From Bradyrhizobium sp. dw_411 (GTDB lineage: Bacteria; Pseudomonadota; Alphaproteobacteria; Rhizobiales; Xanthobacteraceae), in contig NZ_JAAVUY010000003.1 of assembly GCF_018449695.1 (NCBI RefSeq), positions 1 through 64,000 on the forward strand: a stretch of DNA of 64,000 nt, in the 5' to 3' direction. Position numbers and translations under genes: made by a program. Positions within the stretch are counted from its first letter, which is position 1, and each line of letters starts with the position of its first letter. This document shows positions 1 through 8,821 of the stretch, piece after piece. Under the pieces are notes generated by a model, which did no database searches, had not been told where the DNA came from, and saw only the letters and a program-made list of their open reading frames with translations.

Positions 1-56
1 GCTGCAAATTTCCATGGTTCGAGACGCGCGAAGACGCGCTCCTCACCATGAGGTCT
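1..56. repeat. Partial palindromic intergenic repeat (family B)
   Basis: The left edge carries a piece of the same repeat found near 15406 and 24928: a segment reading as a downstream-facing 'ggttcgagacg...cgctcctcaccatgagg' arm. It sits immediately after the stop codon of the minus-strand SDR gene. Only part of the element is inside the window, so its limits are uncertain. Confidence 0.55.
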
Positions 57-64
57 GCGATTAA

Positions 65-979
65 CTAAATCGCATCCCAGTTGAAAATATCCGCCGAGCG
101 GTCGAGCTTGTAGAACGACGATTTCAATGCAGGCATGCCGTGCTCGGCGAGGCTCTGCGTCGTCCAGCCTTCGGCGCGATGGATCGAGCGCAATGGCCGC
201 GACTGGCTCATCAGGAAAATCTCGTTCATGCGCACTGCAAAGATCTGTCCGGTCACGTCCTTGGCGGCGTCGCTGAGCAGGAATGCACAGACCGGCGCGA
301 TCTTTTCCGGTCCCATCTGCTGAAGTTTCGCGACGCGCGCCTTCTCGGCCTCGGTTTCGGTCGGGATGGTCCCGATCATCCGGCTCCAGGCGAACGGCGA
401 GACGCAATTGGAACGCACATTGAAGCGCTCCATGTCGAGCGCGATCGATTTCGACAGTCCGACAATGCCGAGCTTGGCCGCGGCGTAATTGGCCTGGCCG
501 AAATTGCCGACCAGACCCGAGGTCGAGGTGAAGTGCACGAACGCGCCGCTTTCCTGCTCGCGGAATAATCTCGCGGCGGCATGCGAAACGTAGAACGAGC
601 CCATCAGATGCACCTTGATGACGGACTCGAACGCGTCGATGCTCATGCGATGGAAGATCGCATCGCGCAGGATGCCGGCATTGTTGACCACGCCGTCGAG
701 CTTGCCGTAGCTGTCGATGGCGGTCTTGACGATCTTGCTGGCGGGAATCGCCTCGGCAACGGTCTCGAAATTTGCGACCGCGCTCCCGCCGCGTTTCTTG
801 ATTTCCTCGACCACTTCATCTGCCGGCGCAGCACTGGTTCCCGATCCGTCCGCGGCGACGCCGGGATCGTTGACCACGACCTTGGCGCCCTCGGCCGCGC
901 ATAACAGCGCGATTTCGCGCCCGATGCCGCGCCCGGCGCCGGTCACGATGATCACTTTGTCCTGGAGTGATTTGGTCAT
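65..979 (-). CDS. SDR family oxidoreductase, 3-hydroxyacyl-CoA dehydrogenase-like
   Basis: Predicted NAD(P)-dependent short-chain dehydrogenase of 304 residues. The Rossmann motif TGAGRGIG lies at residues 13-20, the NNAG motif near residue 100, and the catalytic Ser plus YxxxK (YAAAK) near residue 165. The long insert after the first beta-alpha unit and the C-terminal extension resemble the hydroxyacyl-CoA dehydrogenase domain of peroxisomal-type multifunctional enzyme 2, so a beta-oxidation-like step on an acyl-CoA is plausible. It is divergent from the HAAT/AtuA operon that begins about 265 bases away, and a palindromic repeat lies between them. The substrate cannot be read from the sequence. 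It starts at an ATG and all SDR catalytic residues are present. Confidence 0.85.
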   Translation of the reverse strand: MTKSLQDKVIIVTGAGRGIGREIALLCAAEGAKVVVNDPGVAADGSGTSAAPADEVVEEIKKRGGSAVANFETVAEAIPASKIVKTAIDSYGKLDGVVNNAGILRDAIFHRMSIDAFESVIKVHLMGSFYVSHAAARLFREQESGAFVHFTSTSGLVGNFGQANYAAAKLGIVGLSKSIALDMERFNVRSNCVSPFAWSRMIGTIPTETEAEKARVAKLQQMGPEKIAPVCAFLLSDAAKDVTGQIFAVRMNEIFLMSQSRPLRSIHRAEGWTTQSLAEHGMPALKSSFYKLDRSADIFNWDAI

Positions 980-996
980 GAAAGCCTCCTGTCTGT

Positions 997-1080
997 TCCG
1001 TCATTCCGGGATGGTGCGTAGCACCAGACCCGGAATCTCGAGATTCCGGGTTCGCGCTTTCGCGCGCCCCGGAATGACGA
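997..1080. repeat. Palindromic intergenic repeat (family A, copy 1)
   Basis: An 84-base element bounded by 'cgtcattccgggg'-type inverted ends, with an inner hairpin around 'ggaatctcgagattcc'. A second copy at 9513-9598 matches it almost base for base. It fills most of the gap between the divergent SDR gene and the HAAT operon. Confidence 0.85.
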
Positions 1081-1244
1081 AAGTCTTAGTGGTGACATTG
1101 GATGGTCCAGCGTCAACGGTCCAGCCGGCCCGCTGCATGCGGCGTATTCCGGCCCGCGCACAATGGATGAGGCCGGAGTGCTTGTATCCCGGCGACCGCC
1201 CGCGCTATTGTCCGCCGGAACGAAAAAAATACCGGGAGGATTTT

Positions 1245-2492
1245 ATGCTGAGGATGACGGGCGCGCTGGTGCTTGCGGGCGTGACATTGGCCACACAGGC
1301 CTTTGCCGCGGATGCGCCGGCGGAGATCAAGATCGGCACGCTCTATGCGTCATCCGGCCGCTATGCGTCGATTTCGATGCCGGTTTTCAGCGCGCTCAAG
1401 CTCTGGGCCGACCAGAAAAATGCCGAGGGCGGCGCCTATGTGAAGGCGTTCGACAAGAAAATTCCGGTCAAGCTCATCGCCTATGACGACCAGAGCAACA
1501 CCGCGACCGCTTCAACGCTCTATAATCAGTTGATCACGCAGGACAAGGTCGATCTCCTGGTCGCGGATTCCGGCTCGGTCCTGACCGCTCCCGCGGTCGC
1601 CATCGCGCGCGACCGCAAGGTTTTCCTGTTCGATCAGACCGGAACCGGCGCCAGCTTTTTTTCCAAGGACAACCCTTACATCGCGCTGATGGCGGACCCG
1701 GTCTCGACGATCTGGCCGAAGCCGGTTGCGGATTTCGTGTCGCATGACGGGCCGGGGCTTGGGATCAAGAAGATTGCGATTCTCTACTCGACCAACGAAT
1801 TCACCGGTACCCAGGCGAACGCGTTCCGCAAATTCGTCAAGGATTCCGGCGCGCCGATCGAGATCGTCTACGATCAGGGCATTCCGACCGAGACCACGAA
1901 CTACACCGTCATCATCAATAACATCAACAATACGCAGCCGGACGCGGTGATCCATTTCGGCTATGCGCCGAACGACATCGCATTCCTGCGCAATGTCGCG
2001 GATGTCGGCGTCAAATTCAAAATGCTGTTTTGCATTTATGCCGGCCTTGAGACCGAGCTTCTGGAAAAAAATGTCGGCGAAAAAGGCCTTGAGCACGTCT
2101 TTACCTATGTGCCGCCCTCCGAGATCGAATATCCGGTCAATTTCGGCATGACCATGAAGGAATACAAAGCCGCCTGGGAGAAGAAATACCCCGACGGCAA
2201 GATCGAATTCGGCTTCAATGCCGTAGCCGGCTACACCACAGGACTGGTGATCGAGAAGACGCTGTCGGTCGCGACCAGCCTCGATCAGCTTGAGCTGCGC
2301 CGCGCCGTATTCAGCCTGTCTGGCGAACTCAAGACGCTCGACGGGACCTTCGCGCTCGATGAGATGGGCGGCCAGATCGGCGAGTTGACGCCGCTCGGGC
2401 AACTCGAACTCGACGATCACGGCCACATCAAGTTCATCTCGCTCTATCCGCACGAAACCGCCACGGGCAAACCGGTCTATCCGCGTCCATGA
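1245..2492 (+). CDS. HAAT-family ABC transporter substrate-binding protein
   Basis: Periplasmic type I substrate-binding protein of 415 residues, of the hydrophobic amino acid uptake (Leu/Ile/Val-BP) family. The reading frame stays open far upstream, but the ATG chosen is preceded by a strong Shine-Dalgarno (gggagga) and begins a clean signal peptide: MLRMTG, a hydrophobic run, and cleavage after AFA near residue 22. The mature protein starts with the usual 'IKIGTLYASSGRYAS' ligand-binding strand. It is the first gene of a same-strand run with two permeases, two ATPases and catabolic enzymes. The ligand is unknown; HAAT proteins in this group of bacteria often bind amides, ureas or aromatic acids rather than amino acids. 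Confidence 0.88.
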   Translation: MLRMTGALVLAGVTLATQAFAADAPAEIKIGTLYASSGRYASISMPVFSALKLWADQKNAEGGAYVKAFDKKIPVKLIAYDDQSNTATASTLYNQLITQDKVDLLVADSGSVLTAPAVAIARDRKVFLFDQTGTGASFFSKDNPYIALMADPVSTIWPKPVADFVSHDGPGLGIKKIAILYSTNEFTGTQANAFRKFVKDSGAPIEIVYDQGIPTETTNYTVIINNINNTQPDAVIHFGYAPNDIAFLRNVADVGVKFKMLFCIYAGLETELLEKNVGEKGLEHVFTYVPPSEIEYPVNFGMTMKEYKAAWEKKYPDGKIEFGFNAVAGYTTGLVIEKTLSVATSLDQLELRRAVFSLSGELKTLDGTFALDEMGGQIGELTPLGQLELDDHGHIKFISLYPHETATGKPVYPRP

Positions 2493-2535
2493 GTGAGACA
2501 CAGGACGGACAACGGATGCCGGGAGTGAAGCGCCG

Positions 2536-3459
2536 ATGATCTATGCGCTCGTCGCCGGCGTTCTGTTCGGTCTTTATTTCAGCCTGGTCGGTATCGGTCT
2601 CAATCTCGTGTTCGGCGTCATGCGCATCGTCAATCTCGCGCACGGCGACTTCCTGATGCTCGGTGCGTTCGTCGCATTCGGCGTCGTGACGATGGTCGGC
2701 ATCGATCCGCTGTTTGCGGTACCGCTGGCGTTCGTGATCTTTCTGCTGGTGGGCTTGCTGCTCTATTGGGTGCTGGTGCCGCGGCTGCAGGGTTCGGTAA
2801 ATCCCGAAATGCTGTCGATCATCTTGTTCTTCGGTCTGTCGCAGGTGATCGAAGCCGTGATGACGATCTTCTTCGGCACCAGCGAACGCTCGATCCAGAG
2901 CAGGGCGCTCGGCACGGTATTCTCGACCATCAAAGTCAAACTGTTCGGCGGCAAGCCGGATAGCGGTGGGCCGATCCAGATCTTCGGCCAGGGATTTCCG
3001 GCCTCATGGGTGATCGCCGCGATCACCAGCCTGATCGCCATCGCGCTGGTCTATCTCTATCTCTATCGTACCCGGCTCGGCACATTGACCCGCGCGGTGA
3101 TGTCGCGACGCGATGAAGCCTTTGCGACCGGTATCGATGTCGATCGCGTCTCCGCGGCAGCCTTTGGCGTCGGGCTGGGGCTTGCGGCGGTGGCCGGTAT
3201 CTTCGCGCCCTTCATGTTCGGATCGGTGACGCCGGCTTTCGGCGCCGATGCGACAGTGACGTCGTTTGCCATCGTGGTGCTGGGATCGCTCGGCAATCCC
3301 TTGGGTACTGCGCTCGGCGGCGTGGTTTACGGCGTCTGCTACATGCTGGTGCAGACTTATCTGAGTTCATGGGCCGATCTGTTGCCGTATGTCCTCCTGA
3401 TCTTCATCCTGCTGCTGCGCCCGAGCGGTCTGCTGGGAAGGCGGGTGCGCGTTGCCTAG
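2536..3459 (+). CDS. HAAT ABC transporter permease (LivH type)
   Basis: Inner-membrane permease of 307 residues with about eight hydrophobic segments and the LivH-type N-terminal signature 'GLNLVFGVMRIVNLAHGDF'. It pairs with the following LivM-type permease to form the translocation channel. A gggag Shine-Dalgarno lies upstream of the ATG, 43 bases after the binding protein. The C-terminal 'LRPSGLLGRR' tail is characteristic of the family. The gene ends inside the start of the next one, which indicates translational coupling. Confidence 0.9.
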   Translation: MIYALVAGVLFGLYFSLVGIGLNLVFGVMRIVNLAHGDFLMLGAFVAFGVVTMVGIDPLFAVPLAFVIFLLVGLLLYWVLVPRLQGSVNPEMLSIILFFGLSQVIEAVMTIFFGTSERSIQSRALGTVFSTIKVKLFGGKPDSGGPIQIFGQGFPASWVIAAITSLIAIALVYLYLYRTRLGTLTRAVMSRRDEAFATGIDVDRVSAAAFGVGLGLAAVAGIFAPFMFGSVTPAFGADATVTSFAIVVLGSLGNPLGTALGGVVYGVCYMLVQTYLSSWADLLPYVLLIFILLLRPSGLLGRRVRVA

Positions 3460-4372
3460 CTCCTTCAAACACACGCTGTTCATCGTTCTGCTGCTACTCG
3501 CCGTATTTGCGGTGCTGCCGGGCGTCTATCAAAACCACCTGCTGCTGTTCAATTTTGTGATCTTCCTGATCCTCGCCCAGGGCGTGAACATCATCTACGG
3601 CTTCACGGGTTATCTGCCGTTTGGCTATGTCGGCTTCTTCGGTGCCGGAGCCTATGGTTTTGCGATCATGGTGATGCACTTTCAGGCGCCTGCCGCGCTT
3701 GCGGTGATCGTAGGCGGACTGGTCGGCGTCGCACTTGGGCTGTTGCTGACGCCACTGCTGCGTCTGTCCGGCGCCTATTTCGCGATCGCCAACCTCGCGG
3801 CCTCGCTCGCGGTGCTTCACTTCGTGGCCAATCCGGCGCTGGAGAATATCACGCGCGGGCCATACGGCGTCTCGCTGACCGGGACCTTCAATCCGACGCT
3901 GGCCTATGCCGCAGCCCTCGTCGTGCTGGCGTTGACGCTGGGTGCGGTCGTGTATCTGAAAAACTCCCGCTTCGGCCTTGCGTTGCAGGCGGTGCGGGAA
4001 GACGCGGTCAGCGCGTCGATGGCCGGCGTCGACGTGGTGCGGATGCGCGTGATCGCGTGGCTGGCTTCGGCGCTGGTGGCTGGTCTCGCCGGTGGCGTTT
4101 ACGCCTGGTACCTGTCGGTGTTCTATCCCGACAATGTGTTCAGCGGCGATTTCTCGATCTTCGCAATTGTTTTTGCGCTGTTTGGCGGCGTCGCCACGAT
4201 CTGCGGCCCGATCGTCGGCGTCATCATTCTTTATGGCATCTACAATCTGATCGGCTTCACCACCCCGCAATATTTTCAGTTGATCTATGGACTGTTGATC
4301 ATGGGGCTGGTGCTGTTTCTTCCCGCGGGCCTGGTGTCGCTCGCAACGCGCAGGGGTTGGCATGTCCCCTGA
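3452..4372 (+). CDS. HAAT ABC transporter permease (LivM type)
   Basis: Second permease subunit, 306 residues, multi-spanning, with the LivM-type block 'GYLPFGYVGFFGAGAYGFA' near residue 53 and the loop 'GLALQAVREDAVSASMAG' that contacts the ATPases. The only start compatible with the family N-terminus is a TTG that overlaps the upstream stop by eight bases, preceded by a gggaag Shine-Dalgarno. It overlaps the next gene by 11 bases. The family assignment is clear and the substrate is not. Confidence 0.88.
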   Translation: MPSSFKHTLFIVLLLLAVFAVLPGVYQNHLLLFNFVIFLILAQGVNIIYGFTGYLPFGYVGFFGAGAYGFAIMVMHFQAPAALAVIVGGLVGVALGLLLTPLLRLSGAYFAIANLAASLAVLHFVANPALENITRGPYGVSLTGTFNPTLAYAAALVVLALTLGAVVYLKNSRFGLALQAVREDAVSASMAGVDVVRMRVIAWLASALVAGLAGGVYAWYLSVFYPDNVFSGDFSIFAIVFALFGGVATICGPIVGVIILYGIYNLIGFTTPQYFQLIYGLLIMGLVLFLPAGLVSLATRRGWHVP

Positions 4373-5093
4373 CAGCGCGCCCATTCTCAACGTCTCGAAA
4401 CTGGTCAAGCGCTTCGGCGGCTTTCATGCGCTCGATGGATTGAGCTTTCATGTCTTGTCCGGCGAAATCCTGGGGCTGGTCGGTCCCAACGGCTCCGGCA
4501 AAACTACCGCAATCAACGTGATCTCAGGTCTCTACGCGCCTGACGGTGGCGAGGTTGTGCTCGATGGCGTCTCGATCGGTGGGGTGGCGTCGCACAAACT
4601 GGTTCATCGCGGCGTCAACCGCACTTTCCAGGTTCCGAAACCTTTTCTGTCGCTGACGGTGCGCCAGAATATCGAGGTTGCGCTGGCCTATGGACGCGCT
4701 GTGGGAACGCCGCCCGAAATGGCTGCGCTGCTCGAGCAGTATCGGCTGACGGAGGTCGCCGACCGGCCGGCGGCCGACCTGAACAACGCGCAGCAGAAGA
4801 TGCTCGATCTGGTTCGCGCGCTCGCCACCCGTCCGCGGCTGTTGCTGCTGGATGAACTCGCAGCGGGGCTCAATCCGACGGAGCTCGACTGGATCGCCGG
4901 GCATATCAAGGCGCTGGCGCAGAGTGGCACCGCGATCATCGTGGTCGAGCATCTGATGGGCTTCATCGAACAGATCACCGATCGCGTCATTGTCATGAAT
5001 GCCGGCAAGGAGATTTTCGAAGGCAAGCTCGCGGTCGCCGTGCGGGTGCCGCAGGTCATCGAAGTGTTCTTGGGAGGCGAACATGCCGCCTGA
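4362..5093 (+). CDS. HAAT ABC transporter ATP-binding protein (LivG type), degenerate signature
   Basis: ATPase of 243 residues. Walker A is GPNGSGKTT at residues 41-49, and Walker B is 'LLLLDELAAGLNP'. The ABC signature expected as LSxGQ(Q) reads DLNNAQQKM, so the conserved Ser and Gly of the signature are missing although the neighbouring Gln-Gln and helix are kept. The partner ATPase encoded next has a normal signature, so the pair may hydrolyse ATP asymmetrically (inference). The ATG lies 11 bases inside the upstream permease, with a 'cagggg' ribosome-binding site. Confidence 0.88.
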   Translation: MSPDSAPILNVSKLVKRFGGFHALDGLSFHVLSGEILGLVGPNGSGKTTAINVISGLYAPDGGEVVLDGVSIGGVASHKLVHRGVNRTFQVPKPFLSLTVRQNIEVALAYGRAVGTPPEMAALLEQYRLTEVADRPAADLNNAQQKMLDLVRALATRPRLLLLDELAAGLNPTELDWIAGHIKALAQSGTAIIVVEHLMGFIEQITDRVIVMNAGKEIFEGKLAVAVRVPQVIEVFLGGEHAA

Positions 5094-5802
5094 AGACGCG
5101 CCGCTGCTGAAAGCCAGTGCTGTCGATGCCGGCTATGGCACCATGCAGGTGCTGTGGGGTGTCGATCTCGATGTGCGCGCTGGCGAGACGGTCTTGTTGC
5201 TCGGCGCCAACGGCGCCGGCAAAACCACCTTTCTCAAATCGCTTGTGGGCCTGATCGAGGCGCGGCAGGGCAGCATCAAGCTCGGCGAGAACGACCTGAC
5301 GCGGATGCGGTCCAGCGACCGGATGAAGCTCGGCATGACCTATATGTCGGAACTCGCGGTTTTTCCGGATCTGTCGATCGAGGAAAATATCCGGGTCGGC
5401 GCGCAGGCGCTGGGGCATGCCGATCCCGGCGCCCGCGTCGAGGAAATGTACGGCGTATTTCCGGCACTGCGCGAAAAACGCCGGGCGCCGGCGTCCAGCC
5501 TCTCCGGCGGCCAGCGCAAGATGCTGGGTATCGCCAAAGCGCTTGCCGCCGAACCGCGGCTGTTGGTGATGGATGAACCCTCGGCCGGGCTGTCGCCGCT
5601 GTTCGTCAAGGAGGTTATTCGCATCCTGAGCGACTTACGCGGCAAGGGACTGGCGCTTTTAATTGCCGAGCAGAACATCGGCTTTCTCGAAGTGGCGACG
5701 CGGGTATTCGTGCTGGAGGGCGGACGTATCAGGTTTTCCGGCACGGTCGCCGAGATGACCGACAACGAGGCGCTGCGGCGCGCTTATTTCGGACTGAAGT
5801 GA
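5083..5802 (+). CDS. HAAT ABC transporter ATP-binding protein (LivF type)
   Basis: Second ATPase, 239 residues from the ATG preceded by 'gggaggcgaac', which I prefer over a start 84 bases upstream inside livG. Walker A GANGAGKTT is at residues 41-49, the signature SLSGGQRKM is intact, and Walker B is 'LLVMDEPSAGLSP'. The start overlaps the livG-type gene by 11 bases and the stop is shared with the following gene in a TGATG overlap. It completes a full five-component HAAT importer. Confidence 0.92.
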   Translation: MPPEDAPLLKASAVDAGYGTMQVLWGVDLDVRAGETVLLLGANGAGKTTFLKSLVGLIEARQGSIKLGENDLTRMRSSDRMKLGMTYMSELAVFPDLSIEENIRVGAQALGHADPGARVEEMYGVFPALREKRRAPASSLSGGQRKMLGIAKALAAEPRLLVMDEPSAGLSPLFVKEVIRILSDLRGKGLALLIAEQNIGFLEVATRVFVLEGGRIRFSGTVAEMTDNEALRRAYFGLK

Positions 5803-7142
5803 TGCGGACGATCAGGATTGGATCCGGCGCGGGCTATTCGGGCGATCGCATCGAGCCCGCGGTCGAACTCGCCGAAAAGGGCGACATCCAATATCTGGTG
5901 TTTGAATGCCTCGGCGAGCGCACCGTCGCGCTGGCGCAGCAGGCGCGAATGAAAAATCCCGATGCCGGCTTCGATCCGCTGCTCGAAGATCGGATGCGCG
6001 CGGTACTGCCGATTTGTGCCGCCAAGGGCATCAAGATCGTGACCAATATGGGGGCGGCTCACCCGGTCGCGGCGGCCCGCAAGACCGCGGAGATCGCGAA
6101 GTCGCTTGGATTGTCTTCGCTCAAGATCGCCGCTGTTGTCGGCGACGATGTGCTCGAGGCCTGCCGGGACGGCGATCTCAAAATCATGGAGTTCGACGGC
6201 TCGATCAGGCAGCTCGGCAACCGGCTATTGTCCGCCAATGCCTATCTAGGCGCCGAGCCGATGGCGGAGGCGCTGACTAGGGGCGCCGATATCGTGATCA
6301 CCGGGCGCGCTTCCGATCCCGCGCTGTTTCTGGCGCCGATGATTCACGCGTTCGGCTGGGCAATGGACGACTGGAATTTGCTGGGGCAGGGCACTGTCGC
6401 AGGGCATTTGCTGGAATGCGCCGGGCAGATCACCGGCGGCTATTTCGCCGATCCCGGCTACAAGGATGTTGCCGATCTGGCGCGGCTCGGTTTTCCCATC
6501 GGCGAAGTCGGGGAGGATGGCAGCCTCGTAATCACCAAGGTGGCCGGCTCCGGCGGTGCAGTGACGGCGCAGACCTGCAAGGAGCAATTGCTCTATGAGG
6601 TGCACGATCCCGAGCGCTATATCCAGCCCGACGTGGTCGCGGATTTTTCACACGTCAAGGTCGAGGAAATCGGCCGGGATCGTGTGCGGGTCAGCGGCGG
6701 GCGCGGCACGCAGCGTACCGATACGCTGAAAGTCTCGGTCGGCTATGTCGACAGCTATATCGGCGAGGGCCAGATTTCCTATGCCGGTCCCGGCGCGCTG
6801 GCGCGCGGACGGCTGGCGCTGGAGATTGTCCGCGAACGGTTAAAGCTGACCAATGTGGCCGCCAGCGAGCTGCGCTTCGAATTGGTCGGTGTCGACGCGC
6901 TGCATGGCGCGGAAGTCTCCGCCCATGCGAATGAGCCTTACGAAGTGCGCGTCCGCGTCGCCGGTCGCACTGAAAATCTGCGCGAAGCGGTTCGAATCGG
7001 CAACGAAGTCGAAACGCTCTACACCAACGGCCCCGCCGCCGGCGGTGGCGCCTTCAAATCGGCCCGCGATGTCGTCGCAGTGGCCTCGGTCCTGCTGCCG
7101 CGCGAACTCGCCCGGCCGCATGTCCGCTTTGTAGGGGCGTGA
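5802..7142 (+). CDS. Acyclic terpene utilization AtuA-like protein (DUF1446)
   Basis: Cytoplasmic protein of about 446 residues belonging to the AtuA/DUF1446 family, founded by a gene needed for citronellol and geraniol use in Pseudomonas. The biochemical activity of the family is not established. It begins 'MRTIRIGSGAGYSGDRIEP' with the ATG overlapping the LivF-type stop codon (a GTG three bases upstream is also possible). Conserved blocks 'VTNMGAAHP', 'VITGRASDPALFLAP' and 'YFADPGYKDVADLA' are present. The next gene encodes the small ferredoxin-fold domain that in longer AtuA proteins is fused to the C-terminus, so the two products probably act together. Coupling to an importer and an amidase suggests a catabolic role. 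Confidence 0.85.
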   Translation: MRTIRIGSGAGYSGDRIEPAVELAEKGDIQYLVFECLGERTVALAQQARMKNPDAGFDPLLEDRMRAVLPICAAKGIKIVTNMGAAHPVAAARKTAEIAKSLGLSSLKIAAVVGDDVLEACRDGDLKIMEFDGSIRQLGNRLLSANAYLGAEPMAEALTRGADIVITGRASDPALFLAPMIHAFGWAMDDWNLLGQGTVAGHLLECAGQITGGYFADPGYKDVADLARLGFPIGEVGEDGSLVITKVAGSGGAVTAQTCKEQLLYEVHDPERYIQPDVVADFSHVKVEEIGRDRVRVSGGRGTQRTDTLKVSVGYVDSYIGEGQISYAGPGALARGRLALEIVRERLKLTNVAASELRFELVGVDALHGAEVSAHANEPYEVRVRVAGRTENLREAVRIGNEVETLYTNGPAAGGGAFKSARDVVAVASVLLPRELARPHVRFVGA

Positions 7143-7146
7143 CGCG

Positions 7147-7455
7147 ATGAAACTGCGCGAGATCGCCCATTCCCGCACCGGCGACAAGGGCGATACCTCC
7201 AATATCTCTGTTATCGCCTACGACGAAAAGCATTACCCGCTGCTGCTTGAACAAGTGACCAGCGCGCGGGTCAGGCAACACTTTGCCGGTGTTGTCGAGG
7301 GCGAGGTTGTCCGCTATGAGCTGCCCCATATCGCGGCGCTGAATTTCGTGATGATCGGCGCGCTCGGCGGCGGTGTGACGCGGTCGCTGGCGCTCGATGC
7401 CCACGGCAAATCGCTGAGTTCGGCGCTGCTCGATCTGGAAATCGACGCGGATTAA
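7147..7455 (+). CDS. AtuA-like ferredoxin-fold partner protein
   Basis: Small protein of 102 residues starting 'MKLREIAHSRTGDKGDTSN', the hallmark of the AtuA-associated ferredoxin-fold domain. It follows the DUF1446 gene after four bases, so it is almost certainly cotranslated and probably forms a complex with it. In several relatives the same domain is the C-terminal part of a single AtuA polypeptide; here it is a separate gene. No catalytic function is known. Confidence 0.82.
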   Translation: MKLREIAHSRTGDKGDTSNISVIAYDEKHYPLLLEQVTSARVRQHFAGVVEGEVVRYELPHIAALNFVMIGALGGGVTRSLALDAHGKSLSSALLDLEIDAD

Positions 7456-7471
7456 TCGAGGCGAGAATACC

Positions 7472-8821
7472 ATGAAGAACAAGCCGACGCTTGCCACACT
7501 GGCCGACGATCTCGCACACGGCCGCACCAGCGCCCGCAAGCTGGTCGACGAATGCATCGCCCGGATCGCCGATCCCGCGGGCGAGGGCATCCGGGCCTTC
7601 ATGCATGTCGATCGCGAAGCGGCGATTGCCGCGGCGGAAGCGATGGACCATTTGCGGGCCGCCAAGGCTGCGCCGTCGCCGTATGCCGGTATTCCCGTCT
7701 CGATCAAGGATCTGTTCGACATCAAGGGGCAGGTAACCCGCGCCGGCTCGCGCGCGCTTGAGGACTCAGCCCCGGCGGAGGCTGATGCGACGGCTGTCGC
7801 GCGGTTGCGCCGTGCCGGCTTCGTCGTGATCGGCCGCACCAACATGACCGAGTTCGCCTATTCCGGCATCGGCATCAACCCGCATTACGGCACGCCGAAA
7901 AGCGCTTGGCAGCGCAGCGTCGGTCACGTGCCCGGCGGATCGTCGTCGGGCGCGGCGGTATCGATCGCCGACGGCATGGCCTATGGCGCGCTCGGCACCG
8001 ATACCGGCGGCTCGTGCCGGATCCCGGCCGCCTATAACGGCATCGTCGGTTTCAAGCCGACGCAGCGTCGCGTGCCGCTCGATGGCGGGGTGCCGCTGTC
8101 GTTTACGCTGGATAGTTTTGGGCCGCTCGCGAATTCAGTTGGTTGTTGCGCAGTCCTCGATGCCGTACTGGCCGACGAGCCGGTGCGGCCGCTGCAGCCG
8201 CGCTCCATCAAGGGCATGCGGCTGGCGGTGCCGACTACCGTCGCTCTCGACGAACTCGAGGACGAAGTGGCGCGCACCTTTGAGCGCGCGCTGGAGACGC
8301 TTTCCCACCAGGGCGCGCTGATCGAGCGGATTGCCGTGCCGGAATTCCTCGATGTCGGGGTGATGAACGCCAAGGGCGGCTTTGCGGCTTCGGAGAGCTA
8401 CGCCTGGCATCGCTATCTCCTCACCAGCAAGGGCGACGTCTACGATCCCCGCGTCTCCAGCCGGATCCTGCGCGGCGAAAGCCTCAGCGCCGCGGACTAT
8501 ATCGATCTGCTCAACGCGCGCCGGTCTTTGATCGCCCGCACCACGACACGTCTCGCGCCATATGATGCGCTGGTCATGCCGACGACCGCCATCACGCCGC
8601 CGCGCATTGCCGACCTCGCCGACGACAAGGCCTTTGCCAAGGCGAATTTGTTATCGCTGCGCAATTGCACGCTGATCAACATGATTGACGGCTGCGCAAT
8701 TTCACTGCCCGCGCATCGCGAGGGCGAAGCCCCGGTCGGCTTGATGCTCGCGGCGTCCGGCGGATCGGATCGCCGTATATTTGAACTTGCGGCCGGAATG
8801 GAGGATGTCATCCGTGTTTGA
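7472..8821 (+). CDS. Amidase signature family hydrolase
   Basis: Amidase of 449 residues. The Ser-cisSer-Lys triad is visible: the lysine in 'PVSIKDLFD' near residue 80, the cis-serine in 'GGSSSG' near residue 155, and the nucleophile serine in 'GTDTGGSCRIPAA' near residue 180. These enzymes hydrolyse carboxamides, sometimes ureides or carbamates, and release ammonia. It starts 16 bases after the AtuA partner gene with a weak 'gaggcgag' ribosome-binding site and overlaps the DUF2848 gene. In this operon it may deaminate the imported compound or an intermediate; GatA function is unlikely because gatB and gatC are not adjacent. Confidence 0.88.
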   Translation: MKNKPTLATLADDLAHGRTSARKLVDECIARIADPAGEGIRAFMHVDREAAIAAAEAMDHLRAAKAAPSPYAGIPVSIKDLFDIKGQVTRAGSRALEDSAPAEADATAVARLRRAGFVVIGRTNMTEFAYSGIGINPHYGTPKSAWQRSVGHVPGGSSSGAAVSIADGMAYGALGTDTGGSCRIPAAYNGIVGFKPTQRRVPLDGGVPLSFTLDSFGPLANSVGCCAVLDAVLADEPVRPLQPRSIKGMRLAVPTTVALDELEDEVARTFERALETLSHQGALIERIAVPEFLDVGVMNAKGGFAASESYAWHRYLLTSKGDVYDPRVSSRILRGESLSAADYIDLLNARRSLIARTTTRLAPYDALVMPTTAITPPRIADLADDKAFAKANLLSLRNCTLINMIDGCAISLPAHREGEAPVGLMLAASGGSDRRIFELAAGMEDVIRV

